NCBI RefSeq assembly: GCF_047663525.1
Contig: NC_092590.1
Span: 17,325,001 to 17,389,000 of the forward strand
DNA: 64,000 nucleotides
Direction: 5' to 3'
Source of the DNA: Anas platyrhynchos
Lineage: Eukaryota; Chordata; Aves; Anseriformes; Anatidae
This document shows, piece by piece, positions 1-11,000 of the stretch (the first letter of the stretch is position 1; every line of letters starts with the position of its first letter). The notes under the pieces are model-generated. The model did no database searches, was not told the DNA's origin, and saw only the letters and a program-made list of their open reading frames with translations. The translations under genes and the position numbers were made by a program.

Positions 1-979
1 TGAGGACTTTTAATAGCAATCCCTGGGAAAAAAAATCTTCGTATGTAGTCCTCTGCCTATTTTACCAGACCTAGATTGACACATGGCTCAAAAGATTCAT
101 CACCAATGGTGAACATAATAGCATATAGTTCCATTGTTGGTATGTTATCAAAGACCTCATTGATGCAGAGAATATATTCATTAATACTGGGATATTAGTA
201 TCCAAAATAGCATACGGACCTGCAGTCAGAGCTGCAACATAGTATAGAAATAAAATCTAAAATAAAAGCTGGATTTAGACATACTGATTTTCCCCCACCT
301 AGAATGTCTTTTTGGTTGGAATTTTTCCAGTGACTTATTTTCATGTTGGAATTTGCTGTGGCTTGAAACGGTTCATGAAACTCAAGGGTAACCTGGGGTA
401 TTTTCCCAGGGAAGGCAAAAATCAGGCTGCTAGGACACAGACCTCTGCTGTCAGCTGCCACACCAACACTGGTGTAGGACATAACTCCTTGCCACTGGAC
501 ACTATGGGAAGTGTAAATGTGGTTCAGAAAGACAGTGGAGGATTTATGCCTGGGTGGTTGTTAAATAGAACGGTGCAGATATAACCAACAGTTTGGGGGG
601 TTCTTAAAATTTTGGCACCTGAGAAAAATGACACAAAGAGAATAATCATTTAAACCCTCCTTTCTTCTGTCTTTTCCCTAACCATTGGCTTGTGCCCCCT
701 GTCAGAACAGAGATCTTTGGCCTGAAATAGTAATGCCATTCTTATGCCCACAAAAGTTCCTTTTCCTGAGAATTAATTCTGGGACAAAACGCAATTTTAC
801 TGATCCATTCTGTGAAGGGTTTCTTTGATCTCTTCATCTCCTTAAGACACCCACATCTTTTTTTCCATCAAAAGTTAGTTTCTTCCTTGGGCAGGGCACA
901 AGACTAAAAAGAACATGATCTTGGCTGAATAAAAGAGACACTGAGAAGTGCTATTGCTTTTTTTTCTTCTTTCCTCCTC

Positions 980-982
<3 letters not shown>

Positions 983-1026
<44 letters not shown>
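983..1026. repeat. (CT)22 microsatellite
   Basis: Uninterrupted CT dinucleotide run of 44 bases, preceded by an imperfect pyrimidine tract from about 958. On the other strand it is (GA)n, which explains the RE-repeat reading frame there; that frame is not a gene. Confidence 0.97.
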
Positions 1027-1030
<4 letters not shown>

Positions 1031-4000
1031 AAGGACTGATGTCACTGATTTTGATGCTGACATTAGGGTCAACTAAAATGATTGGTATCAGCATCCAGAC
1101 ATCCCTGCTGCTGAGCCACAACGGTGCACAATCACTTGGGTGAAGAGAATGAAGTAGCTTCTGCAAACACTGCTGAGCTCCAGGCTGTCAGTAGAAACAC
1201 ATAAATGCCAGATGGAAAAGATTACAGGGCACAGACACTAGCTATGCCTTATTACCTTGCCTAATAAACACCCTTTATTGCCTTTGAACCTCTCAGTACA
1301 AAGCTGTCCTTTATGGATCCATGATTTAACCTGGCAGTTCAACCAGAGTGTTAATGAACTTCTTGCCAGGGATGCTATTGCAATACAAGGTATCTGCAAT
1401 TTGGGTTGTTTTCCTCTTACTCTGTTTTTGCACCTGCGCAGATCAAAGTGACCCTGAGAGAAATGTGACCCAGATCCAGGGGAACTGAATTGATGCAAGT
1501 TGCCTTGAGAGATGGCTGTCATTGTATGAGTCGCCTTTAAAATGGAGGGGAAACAGCTTTCTCATCACCTTCCCTCTAGTTGCAAATAAGAGTGCTAGAG
1601 AAGGGCTGATGGGAGTGCGTGTAGATTCCTGAGAGGGATCAGTACTCTGTTCTCTGTCCCCCATCCCTGCTACCTTCTGATTCTGATGGATGACTATGAC
1701 TTCTCTTTGCCTCACCTTGTCACCCACCTGTTTTTCTTGTCCTTTTAGGCTTTGGGCAGACTGTTTCTTCTGCAAGCTGGCAGAGGAGCCCCCAGCGCAG
1801 TGCACAACAGTCCTGGTTACAGCCTGCAGCCTTGTGCTCCTGCCCGCAGTCTGGAAGTGCTTGACTCCGGTAGGCAAGATGCCGACTGTGAAAGACACAG
1901 TGCTCACTCTTCCATCCCCACAGTTTCAGCCTGAACATAACCAGTATCACAGAAGAGGTGTCAGCTATCAACAGATTTCCTTTTTGAGGTTAGAAAATAT
2001 TTTAATTCAGCTTTTCTCCCATCCGAAATACCGCTTCATTTGTTATTTTCAGTTTCTCCTGAAATGTTTTAGACTCCTGTTCTTTGGTAAACAGATCTGT
2101 TGAAGATGACTGTGCAGTAACCTCTGCGCTAATGATCCCTGGGGGACTATATTGAGGGGATTTCTGTCCCCAGAGCTGGCAGGATTTATTACCAGTTAGA
2201 AGGCAGCAGTGTGCTTACAGGTGGCTACAGATAGTTCAGCCACCAGGAGGAGATAAAGACTCACTGTTTTACAGCGTGTCCTCTTTGGACCACTTTGCTC
2301 AATGCCTGCCAGTTGGACTGTTTGCAGCCACCTTTAAAGCAGAGTTAGAAGGGAGATGATAATGCTGGACAGAAAAATGGGCAAGTCTGGGAGGAGCAGA
2401 TTCTGGGTCACTTCTGTAGTGCCTCGTGGTACACATGAAGTCTTGATGGAGTTTCAGGACATGACTGAAGGAGGTGCTCACATCCATGATGAAGTGAGGA
2501 AGGTGCTGCTTGTAGGATGTCTTCTGGTCAGTTCTCAGATATGCTGGAGGCTGAGCGTTTGCTGTGTCAGCTTACCAAGGAAAACTGTGCAGAGCCAGGG
2601 AAGGAGGATAACATTTTTTTAAACTCAAGCAAGCACATAGGACAGCTCTGCTAGGACAGCAAGATGGTCAGTCATGGATCCAAGGCAGTTGCCCTACCCC
2701 TTCCCAGGGCACTGGTAGTTGGGAGGAGAGGATACGAGAAGAGAGGAGCAAAGTGCCAGAGAAACGATCTGCGCATAACAACATCATTTGTGCAGTGTAG
2801 AGTCAGGTGAGTCATTGCCTGTGAACCCTTACCTGAGCCTTAGCATTTCCAGCATAGGTTGGAGTGGATGACGAGCTGCTCAAACTCATGCTCTGAGTGA
2901 GAGGCCACCAACCGTTCGTGAACAGGTGGAGGAACACAACTGGGAACTGGGTGAGTTCTCGCAGACCTGAAAGAAGTGTGACAGGAGCAAGCAGCTGTGT
3001 TCCCAGCACACAGGAGGCCAGCAATGAGGAGAGGCAGAACGAGCCAGATGCAGACCATGGGCATTGTTTGAGGAGTGATAGTGGGAGATGGCCTGAGCTC
3101 TTGGTAAGGGAACCCAACTCACTCAACCTCCAGCAACGTACCTCCAGGTAGCAGGCTTTTCAGAATGTCAATGTTATTTTTCAGAGTGAAATGGATTAAT
3201 GATGTTTAGAATTAGGTCGCTGACTGCCTAGGGAAATGTACCTTAACCTTTGATAACCCTCATTCTGGGAAGTAAATGTCAATTAGGGCTTATTTAAAGG
3301 CGGCTGACCTTTTTAACCTGCACTACTGTGTGGAAGACGCAATTGATCTATGGAGAACCTGGGGAAATGTGTTTTGTTTACCCAGAGAAAAATATTGCAG
3401 AGAAATTAACCCTTTTGTTTTCTGACACTCGCATGCCATTTTAAGGCTGAATGCAAAGCTGACCAAACCCATCTAAGCCATTAGGAAAATCAGTAATTGA
3501 CATCTCCAGTAGAAGATCACTAGCATCTAGTTAGAATATGAGGCAAAAATTGCTCCTTGAGTCCTTCAAAAGTTTCACATGGTCATTGCGTTCATTGTTT
3601 GCAGTGGGGATTCAAGCTTTCATTACTCTTCTTGCTTTCTGTGGCATCAAGGCAACTTAAGCACCATTCAGGATGAAGTAAGCTGTTTAAATACCTACAC
3701 TTAAATGAGAAGAGTTGAACGTTTTGCTAAAGGCTGCTGTGCAAGCATGCACTGAAGAGAAGTTTTACTGCAGACATTTGTGTGGTGTGACACATGTAGG
3801 TTTGAGAACTTGATTTAAAAAAGCCATAACCCCCAGGTTCACAGTGTTCCTTTGAACTATCCTTAGGGTGAAGCAAGGACAAAGCTTCTTTTATCATTTT
3901 GCATTATTAATTCATTAGGATCTCTTAATGCCAGTGGTATGACATTTCAGTCTCTGTATATCAAGCATTAGTTATTGTAGCCTCAGGAGTTGTTTTCTGC

Positions 4001-4282
4001 CAGTCTTTGCAGCTACAGTAAATGTTTCCTGTAGGTCAGCCTTGAGATAATATCTTACACCCTTTAGCCCTTCTTAATATCCTGGAGAATGAATGTTTTT
4101 CACTTCAGTGTACTCTAAGGATTCCTTCTGACTGTAACTAGACAATGGACAAGGAATGTGCCTCAGAAGTCAGAGTGAAAGCTGCAGATAAAGTTCATTT
4201 AACACATAACAACATTGAATAAGAATTAAAAGAAATAAGATAGAAATACGATGTTTTGTTCTGCACAGTACTGCAGAATTAT

Positions 4283-4320
4283 TTCCCAGAATTATTTTTT
4301 CCCAGAAATAATTCTGGGAA
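4283..4320. promoter_or_regulatory. perfect 14-bp inverted repeat with three STAT-like motifs
   Basis: Arms at 4283-4296 and 4307-4320 are exact reverse complements around a 10-base loop. The segment contains three TTC-N3-GAA motifs (4283-4291, 4299-4307 and 4312-4320), the consensus bound by STAT factors. Function is inference only; no promoter or gene is recognised beside it. Confidence 0.4.
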
Positions 4321-5029
4321 TTAGGTGAATTGACTTGACTAAGCCTGATGACTAGCTCCTGTGCTCAGGTACCACAATGAGTATTCCTGTTGCCACTAGC
4401 TTGGATTTGGGCTGAATATCTCCTTTCATCTGCCTCTGTCACTGCACTGTCTGAACCTTTCAGAACCATGAGGGCTTTTGTCTTTACAAGCCTCCTTTGA
4501 GCTTGGGAAGGCATTCTATCTAGACTTTTCCCAGATGTGGTACTGAAGCATGAAAATGAAGTGAAAAGCAGGATTGACTGCGAAGTTTGCTACAGGCTGC
4601 GCACCTCTGCCTCCTGACACCTGCTCCAGTACCTTCAGCACAAGACTGGTAGTTTTCTCAGTGCCCAGTCTTGAGATCCCACTGGTCAGTGTAACACTCC
4701 TACTGGACTCCAGTTTTCCTGTCCAAAACATTTTCATCCCTTTCATTTTCCAAAGAACAACAAAGGCCTTTGGTCAAGGATTCTGTACTGTTTGCAGATT
4801 GTGGGACAAAAATCCATCTGAAGAGCAATCTCTCGTGATAAAGGCAGGATTAATGCCCTTTGTAGTAGTGTAACAATTCAGTAAGTGATAGACATTTAAT
4901 ACTGAGAACACTGAAGCTCCATGGAAGGCAGTATGAAGTATTTTGTGTTTTTCTTAGACCCTACAGTCCAGTAAAACTGGGAGACAGGCATTCAGGTAAT
5001 ATGGACTCACTTGTAGTTTGAGGACCCGG

Positions 5030-6030
5030 CAGCCCTCTTGAGGGAGGCTGACGAGGTGCAGGCGGAGCTACCAGCACCCCATCTCCCTGGCCGTTCAAAA
5101 GCTGCCCCTAGGGAGCACGGCAAACAGGGTGGTCAAACCGGGAGTGGCGCGGCAGCTCAGCTCGAGCAGGGAGGGCAGAGCATTCCCTGCCACCCATAGG
5201 AACAACTCCTCTAACAGCAGTCTTCTGTTAGCTAGGCTGCAATGGTTTCCACCAGGCACTGTGCTCTCTCCAGGAAGTCCGTACACACCCAGACCAACTG
5301 CCCGTCCAAAAATGCAGCAGTCACTGGATGCGGGGAGTGCCTGAGCCTGTTGCTGCCAATGGTGGGAGGCAGAGAGACTGCGTGCGTGAGGTGCGAGCAG
5401 GTGGATGACCTGGTCCGCGTGGTGGCAGAACTCAAGGAGGAGGTGGAGAGGTTGAGGGCTATCAGGGAGTGCGAGTGGGAGATAGACTGGTGGAGCGACT
5501 CCCTGCAGGGCCTCAAGGAGAGGTATCGAGGTGAGACACCCCAAATGGGGGCGGACCCCCTGCCCTGTCGCCGTTGAGCAGAGAGAGGGGACCTGGGAGT
5601 TGAGGAGGAATGGAGACAAGTCCCTGCTCGACATCGCAGGTGATGCCCTCCCCTTCTAGCCCTGCCTTCCCAGGTGCCCTTATACAACAGATTTGAGGCC
5701 CTGGAGCTTGAGAGACCTGTGGGTGAGGATGAGGTAGGAAGCCTACCCAGGAGGGGGAATGGGCTAAAGCTGTGCCAGGGGAGTTTTAGGTTGGGTGTCA
5801 GGAAGAACTTCTTTACCGAAAAAGAACTTCTTTACCGAAAGGGTTGTGAGGCATTGGAACGGGCTGCCCAGGGAGGTGGTGGAGTCACCATCTCTGGAGG
5901 TCTTCAAAAGATGTTTAGATGTAGAGCTCAGTGATGTGGTTTAGTGGAGGACTTGTTAGTGTTAGCTCAGAGGCTGGACTCGATGATCTTGAGGTCTCTT
6001 CCAACCTAGAAATTCTGTGATTCTGTGACC
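5030..6030 (+). mobile_element. CR1 LINE, internally deleted (5' end and ORF1 start joined to 3' UTR)
   Basis: A CR1 non-LTR retrotransposon remnant. The 5' part (about 5030-5780) holds an ORF1-like segment with the CR1 signature CVRCEQVDDL followed by KEEVERLR (frame at 5242-5577). A second ORF1 piece, NRFEALELE, follows in another frame near 5690-5710. From about 5785 the sequence is the CR1 3' UTR (mature 3' end near 6000-6030, TTCTGTGATTCTGTG). The rest of ORF1 and all of ORF2, which encodes the reverse transcriptase, are absent, so the copy is dead. Most avian CR1 copies are 5'-truncated; keeping the 5' part while losing the middle is less usual. Confidence 0.85.
5803..5840 (+). repeat. 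19-bp tandem duplication inside the CR1 3' UTR
   Basis: The AGAACTTCTTTACCGAAA word occurs twice in direct succession, where a CR1 3' UTR normally has it once. Probably a small replication-slippage duplication after insertion. Confidence 0.7.
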
Positions 6031-7035
6031 GAGGGATTTTTTTGTATCAGAGCTAATAGGCCTTTGCACCCATGAAGATTTTAAGTCAGTCTTCCTATGT
6101 TTGGTTCTGTAGATCACAGCAGTGTAAGCTCCTGTACCTAATGCTACAAAACAGAGAATTAGACAATCTAATAATTGTTAATTTATGTCTACATGAGCCA
6201 CATGTCATAAAACTGAAGTTATCCTTTGCACAAGAAGATGTGTAAGTTCCAAAAGAAGAGGGTATTGTGCTCTAGGAAATAGGCAAGTGGTTGAATGGGT
6301 TTCTAGCTAGCAAATGAACTGCATCTGTGACCCGCAAAGAAAACCCTTGAGTGAGCACCAACATTTTCCATGACACATAGTTCTGCTGTGGTACAGAGTC
6401 CCCATTCCTCTATTGCTCTGCCTGACGGGGGCTGAGTGCTGGGCAAGGTTATCCGTTGTGCAACAGGAAGAAGAGCTTCTGCCCATTTCTTTCTGCACAT
6501 GCATGTCAGCCCTACCTTGGCCTTGTCATGCTTACAGAGCCTGAAACTACAGAAAACGTCACAGTTTACAGTATTTCTGTGCTCAGTGCTGTGATGGAAA
6601 GATCCTCAGGGTCAACATTTAAATGTAGCACTGGGTAAGGCCCTCAGCAAATGGGGAGCAGTGGAGTCCTTTGGTCTGAGTGGAGCTTTGCTAATAAACG
6701 CGAGCCGTAGATCATCAATTTTCAGAGTGTACCTTAACTCCTGAGGGGATAGACTTTACAACATAATTTATTTGTTGTTTTAGGTTTCCTTAGATAAAAT
6801 TTTAAAATAAATGAAACTAAACAAGATGAAACTAAATGAAATAACATGAAATGGGATGTTTTCTCAATTGCTCTAAAGGTGCTATTCTCAAAGAGGCCAC
6901 CCCTGCAGCCCCCACTGCAAAAACCATTTTTGGTGACGCAGCTGGGACTGAGATGGGTTGGAGAACTATGGGTCACTTACGTCCTGGCTGGGAAAGGGGA
7001 GCAAAAGGCCATGGAGGAGACTGAGGAGAGGACAC
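6031..7035. other. single-copy flank between CR1 and the array
   Basis: About 1 kb with no recognisable gene or repeat. Base composition changes from AT-rich to GC-rich near 6890, shortly before the array-related sequence begins at 7036. Confidence 0.5.
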
Positions 7036-7104
7036 ACACTGTCTCATTGTACACAGAAACTTCTTTCTTTGGAGAAAATCAGGCAAAGACACAGAGGGGA
7101 GCAG
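7036..7104 (+). repeat. copy of the promoter-proximal block at the array's left edge
   Basis: These 69 bases match 7823-7891 inside unit 1 with a few substitutions (shared core CACAGAAACTTCTTTCTTT). The match stops at the point where array-unit sequence starts (7103-7105). It therefore marks the left breakpoint and suggests an older, now mostly lost unit to the left. Confidence 0.8.
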
Positions 7105-7331
7105 AGTGGGCATTGCGGGCAGCAGCCGCGAGCAGCTTGTGCGCATCTTTGGCTTCGCAGTTTCGAAGGCACATGAGGCAGACCATGGAAGCACTGGGGC
7201 GTGAAATGGAGAAGGTGAACTATCCAGAGGTGGCTGCGGAGAGCATGTTGGCGCTGGCAGAAATACTTGGAAAGCTGATGGCGAATGGCTTGGGTGAGGC
7301 CTTCAGAAGAATAGCCTGCTTCTCCAGCTGA
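7103..7331 (+). pseudogene. broken extra copy of MROH exon 36 (unit 1)
   Basis: Matches the 3' end of intron 35, its acceptor, and exon 36 of the downstream gene (19160-19394). The exon-like part starts at 7161 after a good AG acceptor. Its frame ends at an in-frame TGA (7329-7331), 56 codons in, after which similarity to exon 36 is lost. It lies upstream of the gene's promoter and is not part of the 40-exon model. It carries several amino-acid differences from the true exon, so it is an older duplicate. Confidence 0.8.
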
Positions 7332-7581
7332 AATCAGCTGGAAGTGAGCTCCTGCCCCCTCCTCAGTGAGCAGCATCTGTGCTGTCTGCGCTGAGGAATT
7401 TGTGGGGAGGACCTGGGGACGCAGCAGCTGGGAGCGGAGGCCTGTGGCTGCTGCCTGTGGCCCCACTGCCCCAAAACAGCTCCAGGGGAAGGAAGGAGGG
7501 CTCTGTGCGGCCCGGGATGTGTCAGTCACGGAGCCGGGCTGGTGGCATCGTGCCACGGGAGGGTTGGGAGGGCCCTGGCCT

Positions 7582-7757
7582 TTGCTCCCCATCCCCCTCT
7601 GTGCGTGTCTGGGCGCAGAGACTCAGTTCCCCTAACCAGGACTCCCTTCTCTCACAGCTTGTGGCCTGACGAGGACTGGGAGAGTGGTGCTCCAAGTGCC
7701 TGACTTCAAGGAGCTGTGTGAGAGGCTGGAGACCATGGAGGACGGGTCTCCATGTGA
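7582..7757 (+). pseudogene. broken extra copy of MROH exon 28 (unit 1)
   Basis: Matches the end of intron 27 plus most of exon 28 of the downstream gene (about 16341-16529), including the polypyrimidine tract and the AG acceptor before 7658. The encoded words VVLQVP and LCERL are shared with the true exon, but the donor end is missing. It lies downstream of the exon-36 copy, the reverse of gene order, so the block is a rearranged remnant rather than a simple truncated gene. Confidence 0.78.
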
Positions 7758-7916
7758 GAGACCCTCTGTGCCCTTGGGGCAGGGGCTCGTCCCAGCCCTG
7801 CTCCGGACCTTTTTCCAGACAAACACTGTCTCATGGTGCACAGAAACTTCTTTCTTTGGAGACAATCAGGCAAAGGCACGGAGGGGAGCAGCGCTGCCAC
7901 CTCCGGCCCTGCCCTG

Positions 7917-8030
7917 TGACGTGTCCCCGTATCTGTGGCAACCCTCTGTGAGGCGCGAGGCCCCTCAGCGAGGTCACAATGGCTGGGTGCCTTATAAGTG
8001 CTGCGGTGAGGGCAGGTGGCCCATTGCCTC
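7917..8030 (+). promoter_or_regulatory. TATA-type core promoter of MROH copy 1
   Basis: A TTATAA box (7992-7997, in the palindrome CTTATAAG) lies about 90 bases before the start codon, so initiation is expected near 8020-8030 with a 5' UTR of roughly 60 bases. Upstream are TGACGTG (7917-7923, CRE half-site), AGGTCA (7971-7976, nuclear-receptor half-site) and the overlapping ACAATGG (7976-7982, SOX-type). These motif types are common in gonad and testis promoters; factor binding is inference. Confidence 0.55.
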
Positions 8031-8084
8031 TCGGCGGCCACAGGAGGAGGACCCGGAGAGAGATTCTGGGGTGATCCTGCTGTG

Positions 8085-11000
8085 ATGGAGAGGCTGAGAG
8101 GATTTTTTGGTAAGGGGCAGTGGGAGGCCGGGGGCTGCATCCCCATGAGTTCCCAGCACCACCAGAGATGGGTCCCCAGCCTGTGCTCTTGGTGCTGGGA
8201 GGATGCCTGCCCCACCTGGTGCGAATCCCCACAGCCAGCCAAGCTGATGCAAACTGGTTGTTTCCTTCCATCTTCCTTTGCTTGTGTAGGGATCAGGACT
8301 AGACGAAGACGTCACAGGAACGGTGGCAGAGAGACGGGGTCTGAGACTCTTGCCACCTCTGCCGCCGTCGTGACTTCCTTGTTGAAGAAGCTGCAAGACA
8401 GAGAGGTGAGCTGCGCACATCCTGCTGTGCCGTGGGGGGTTGAGGGCTCCCCTCCACCCTCAACGCAGGGGTCTTGCCTGCTGGCCCCTCCGGTGTCCTG
8501 CTGCTGGGCTGACGCTGCTGCGCCGCCTCCTTTCACGCAGCAGCTCAGCCTGGAGCTGCCCAAGCCTCCGTCCTTGTCCTAGCCCTGCACCGTGGTCCCA
8601 GGCTGGCGCCTGGTGCTCGGTCGCTTCCCAGGGCTGCTGCTCCCTCGGCTCCTTGGTGTAGCTGGACGCAAGCTGGGACAGGACGCGCTGGTGCTGCCTG
8701 TGGGCTCTCCAGAGTGAGGGGCAGCAGCTCGCAGCTGCCCGGGAATAAGGGCAAAGCAAGAGGTGTCGTGGTCTCTCCCTAGGGTGAGCGAGCGGAGACT
8801 TACCGCCGCCTCGAGCACGTCTTGCAAGGAGATGACACCCGTCTGCGGAGCGGCGTTGTCAACCGAGTGCTCGCAGAGGTGTCTGGAGACATGAAGGCAG
8901 CCCAGGTGAGCTTGTTCTCTAGGAGGACGAACGGAGCAGCCCGCCTCTCCCCAGCTTTCTCCTGGGCAGCATTTCAGCTGTGGCTCTTTTTCAGGGCGCG
9001 ATGACCGAAGTGACAGCAGCTGCTGGTGACGTCCTGGTGGCTCTGGCTCGTTCCCACTTCGAGTTTGTGATGTCCGAGCTCCAGGGCCACCTGAAGAGCA
9101 TGAGGGGAGGAGCATGCCAGGAGTTTGTGCTCAGCACCTTGAGCAAACTGGCCAGCAGCTATGGTATGGCCCCTTTGGCCTCGTGCTCTGGGAGATGGTC
9201 CGTGACGGCCAGGAGCAGGGCCCCTGCCCCTCCCTGAAGGCTATTTTGGGCCGGCGGGCTGTGGGCTTGTGGCACCTCCTCGCCCGGAGCTGGGATTTCT
9301 CCCCAGCCCTCCTGCCCGCGGTGCTGCTCTGGCTCTGGCTGACCGTGGCTCCCTCTGTCCCTCTGCCCGTCCTCTCTCTGCAGCCCTGCGGTGCATCCCC
9401 TTCGCCCAAATGACGCTCGCTGCTCTGCACGCCGTGCTGAGCCACGTGGAGAGCAGCCGGATCCTGCGCGCCATCTGCAGTGGTGAGTAGAGGGGAAGGG
9501 GCCGGGCGGGCTCTCGCTGCCTCGCTCCGATCGGATGGCGGCGTGGTCCTGCGCTGGGGGGCAAATTTGGGAAGGGCAGGGCGGGGGCTGCAATGCTAAG
9601 TGCTGGAGGGGAAGAGGCCTGCGAGGAGGAGGAGGAGGAGGAGGTAGAGAAGGAGGTAGAGAAGGAGGCTGAGGTGCAGTGGGCAGGAGGGGAGAAGGGG
9701 CACCGTAGTTTAGTCCAGATGCCTGGAGCACAGCACTTGCCGGTCCCGAGCCGAAGCCTGGCGAGCCAGGGACTGCTCCACGCGGGCGTGGGCGAGGGAG
9801 CCGGGCACGCTGCCTGTTGCCGGCTTTGACAAGCTCCTTTCTTGTGGTGCAGTGCTGGAGCAGTGGTCGAGGGCGATCAACGCTTACTTCAACGCCTGGG
9901 AGCAGTGCCCCTTCCCTCGCATCGGGGAGGCGCAGCTCTGCGAGCAGGTGTACGGCCTGTTCTGCCACGCGGTGGGAAACTGGCTGGGCCGTGACGAGGA
10001 GGAGGAGGTGAGAGCTGCTGGCCCTTTGGCAGGGGAACGCTTGCTGTCCTCTGGAGAGAGCCAGAGATGTCTCTCCTCTGGAGAGAAGGGAAAGGGAAAG
10101 CCCCCTGTGGGCAAGGCAGGCATGTGCTGGGGGACGCCGAGTGCTGCACAGCCCTCAGAGCATCTCGCCTCTCTTCCCTCTGCAGGACAAGCAGGCCGTC
10201 TTGGGAGCAGTGGCTGCTATGATGGCCGTCGTCCTCCGTGATGCACAGCACCAGGACAACGTGTGGAAGCAGGTCTTCTGGCTCCTGCGGCAGTACCAGG
10301 AGCTCCAGGAGACTTGCCGGGTGACAGAGGTGAGGCGTTGCGCGGGGTCTGGTGCAGCTGTGGGCAGGGCTTCCCCATGCCACAGGCGTGCTGGGTTTCT
10401 TCCTTCCCACGTGCCTTTAACCCGCTCGTCCTCTCCCTTCTCTTGTAGAGCCTCCGTTATTTCCTGACGACCTTGGAGGAACTTCACGCTGTCGCCCCCC
10501 AGGACAAGCTCCGTGCCATCGCTGCTGCTGTGCACCACCAGGTAAAGGGAGCCCGTGCCTGTGCCGCTGGCCCAGGTCCTGCAGGCCGCATTGCCACAGA
10601 CGGGGCGGGCAGGGCAGGGCAGGGCGTCCTTCCACCAGGACCTTCCTGGAGCTGCCTCGAGGCTGTGAGCACCCCGATCCTGGCTGTTTTGCGCAGGCCC
10701 GAGGGGCAGCTCAGTTCCTTCAGCCGTTTCCCCCTCAGCCACCTGGCAGGAGGCCTCTGGAGTGCCGGGACCCAAAAGGCAGCCTCTGATGGCTGCTCTG
10801 CCTGCGATCGGTCTCTAAAATGGACCTTTTTCCCACAGATTGTGGAGGAGGCCAGGCAGCACAGCGCAGGCCACAAAGAAGAACTGAGGCAGTGCATTGT
10901 GCTTCAAGGTAAGGGAGGGAAGGGGACGATGCCCGTCGCGTGCTCGCAACTTCCTTGTGAACCTCAGCCGTGGGGTTTTGCTGACTATTCACGCAAAACG

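Larger units (their letters stand above)
1..5029. other. left flank without a supportable gene
   Basis: About 5 kb of moderately AT-rich single-copy-looking DNA. Open frames are short, lack family resemblance and are not joined by a convincing series of splice sites. It contains the CT microsatellite (983-1026) and the STAT-motif hairpin (4283-4320) listed separately. The stretch around 3160-3420 is AT-rich with several homeodomain-like cores (TAATGA, CAATTA) and could be a conserved non-coding element, but I cannot test conservation here. Confidence 0.6.

Noticed and set aside
875-1072. Open frame with a long arginine-glutamate repeat
   Set aside because: Translation of the (CT)n microsatellite on the opposite strand.
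1752-1869. Possible exon with a good pyrimidine-AG border and a GTAGGC donor
   Set aside because: No neighbouring exon continues the frame and the translated sequence resembles nothing I recognise.
7684-8085. 133-codon open frame ending just at the MROH start codon
   Set aside because: It reads through the exon-28 remnant and then the promoter and 5' UTR; it is residual frame from a broken exon, not a separate gene.
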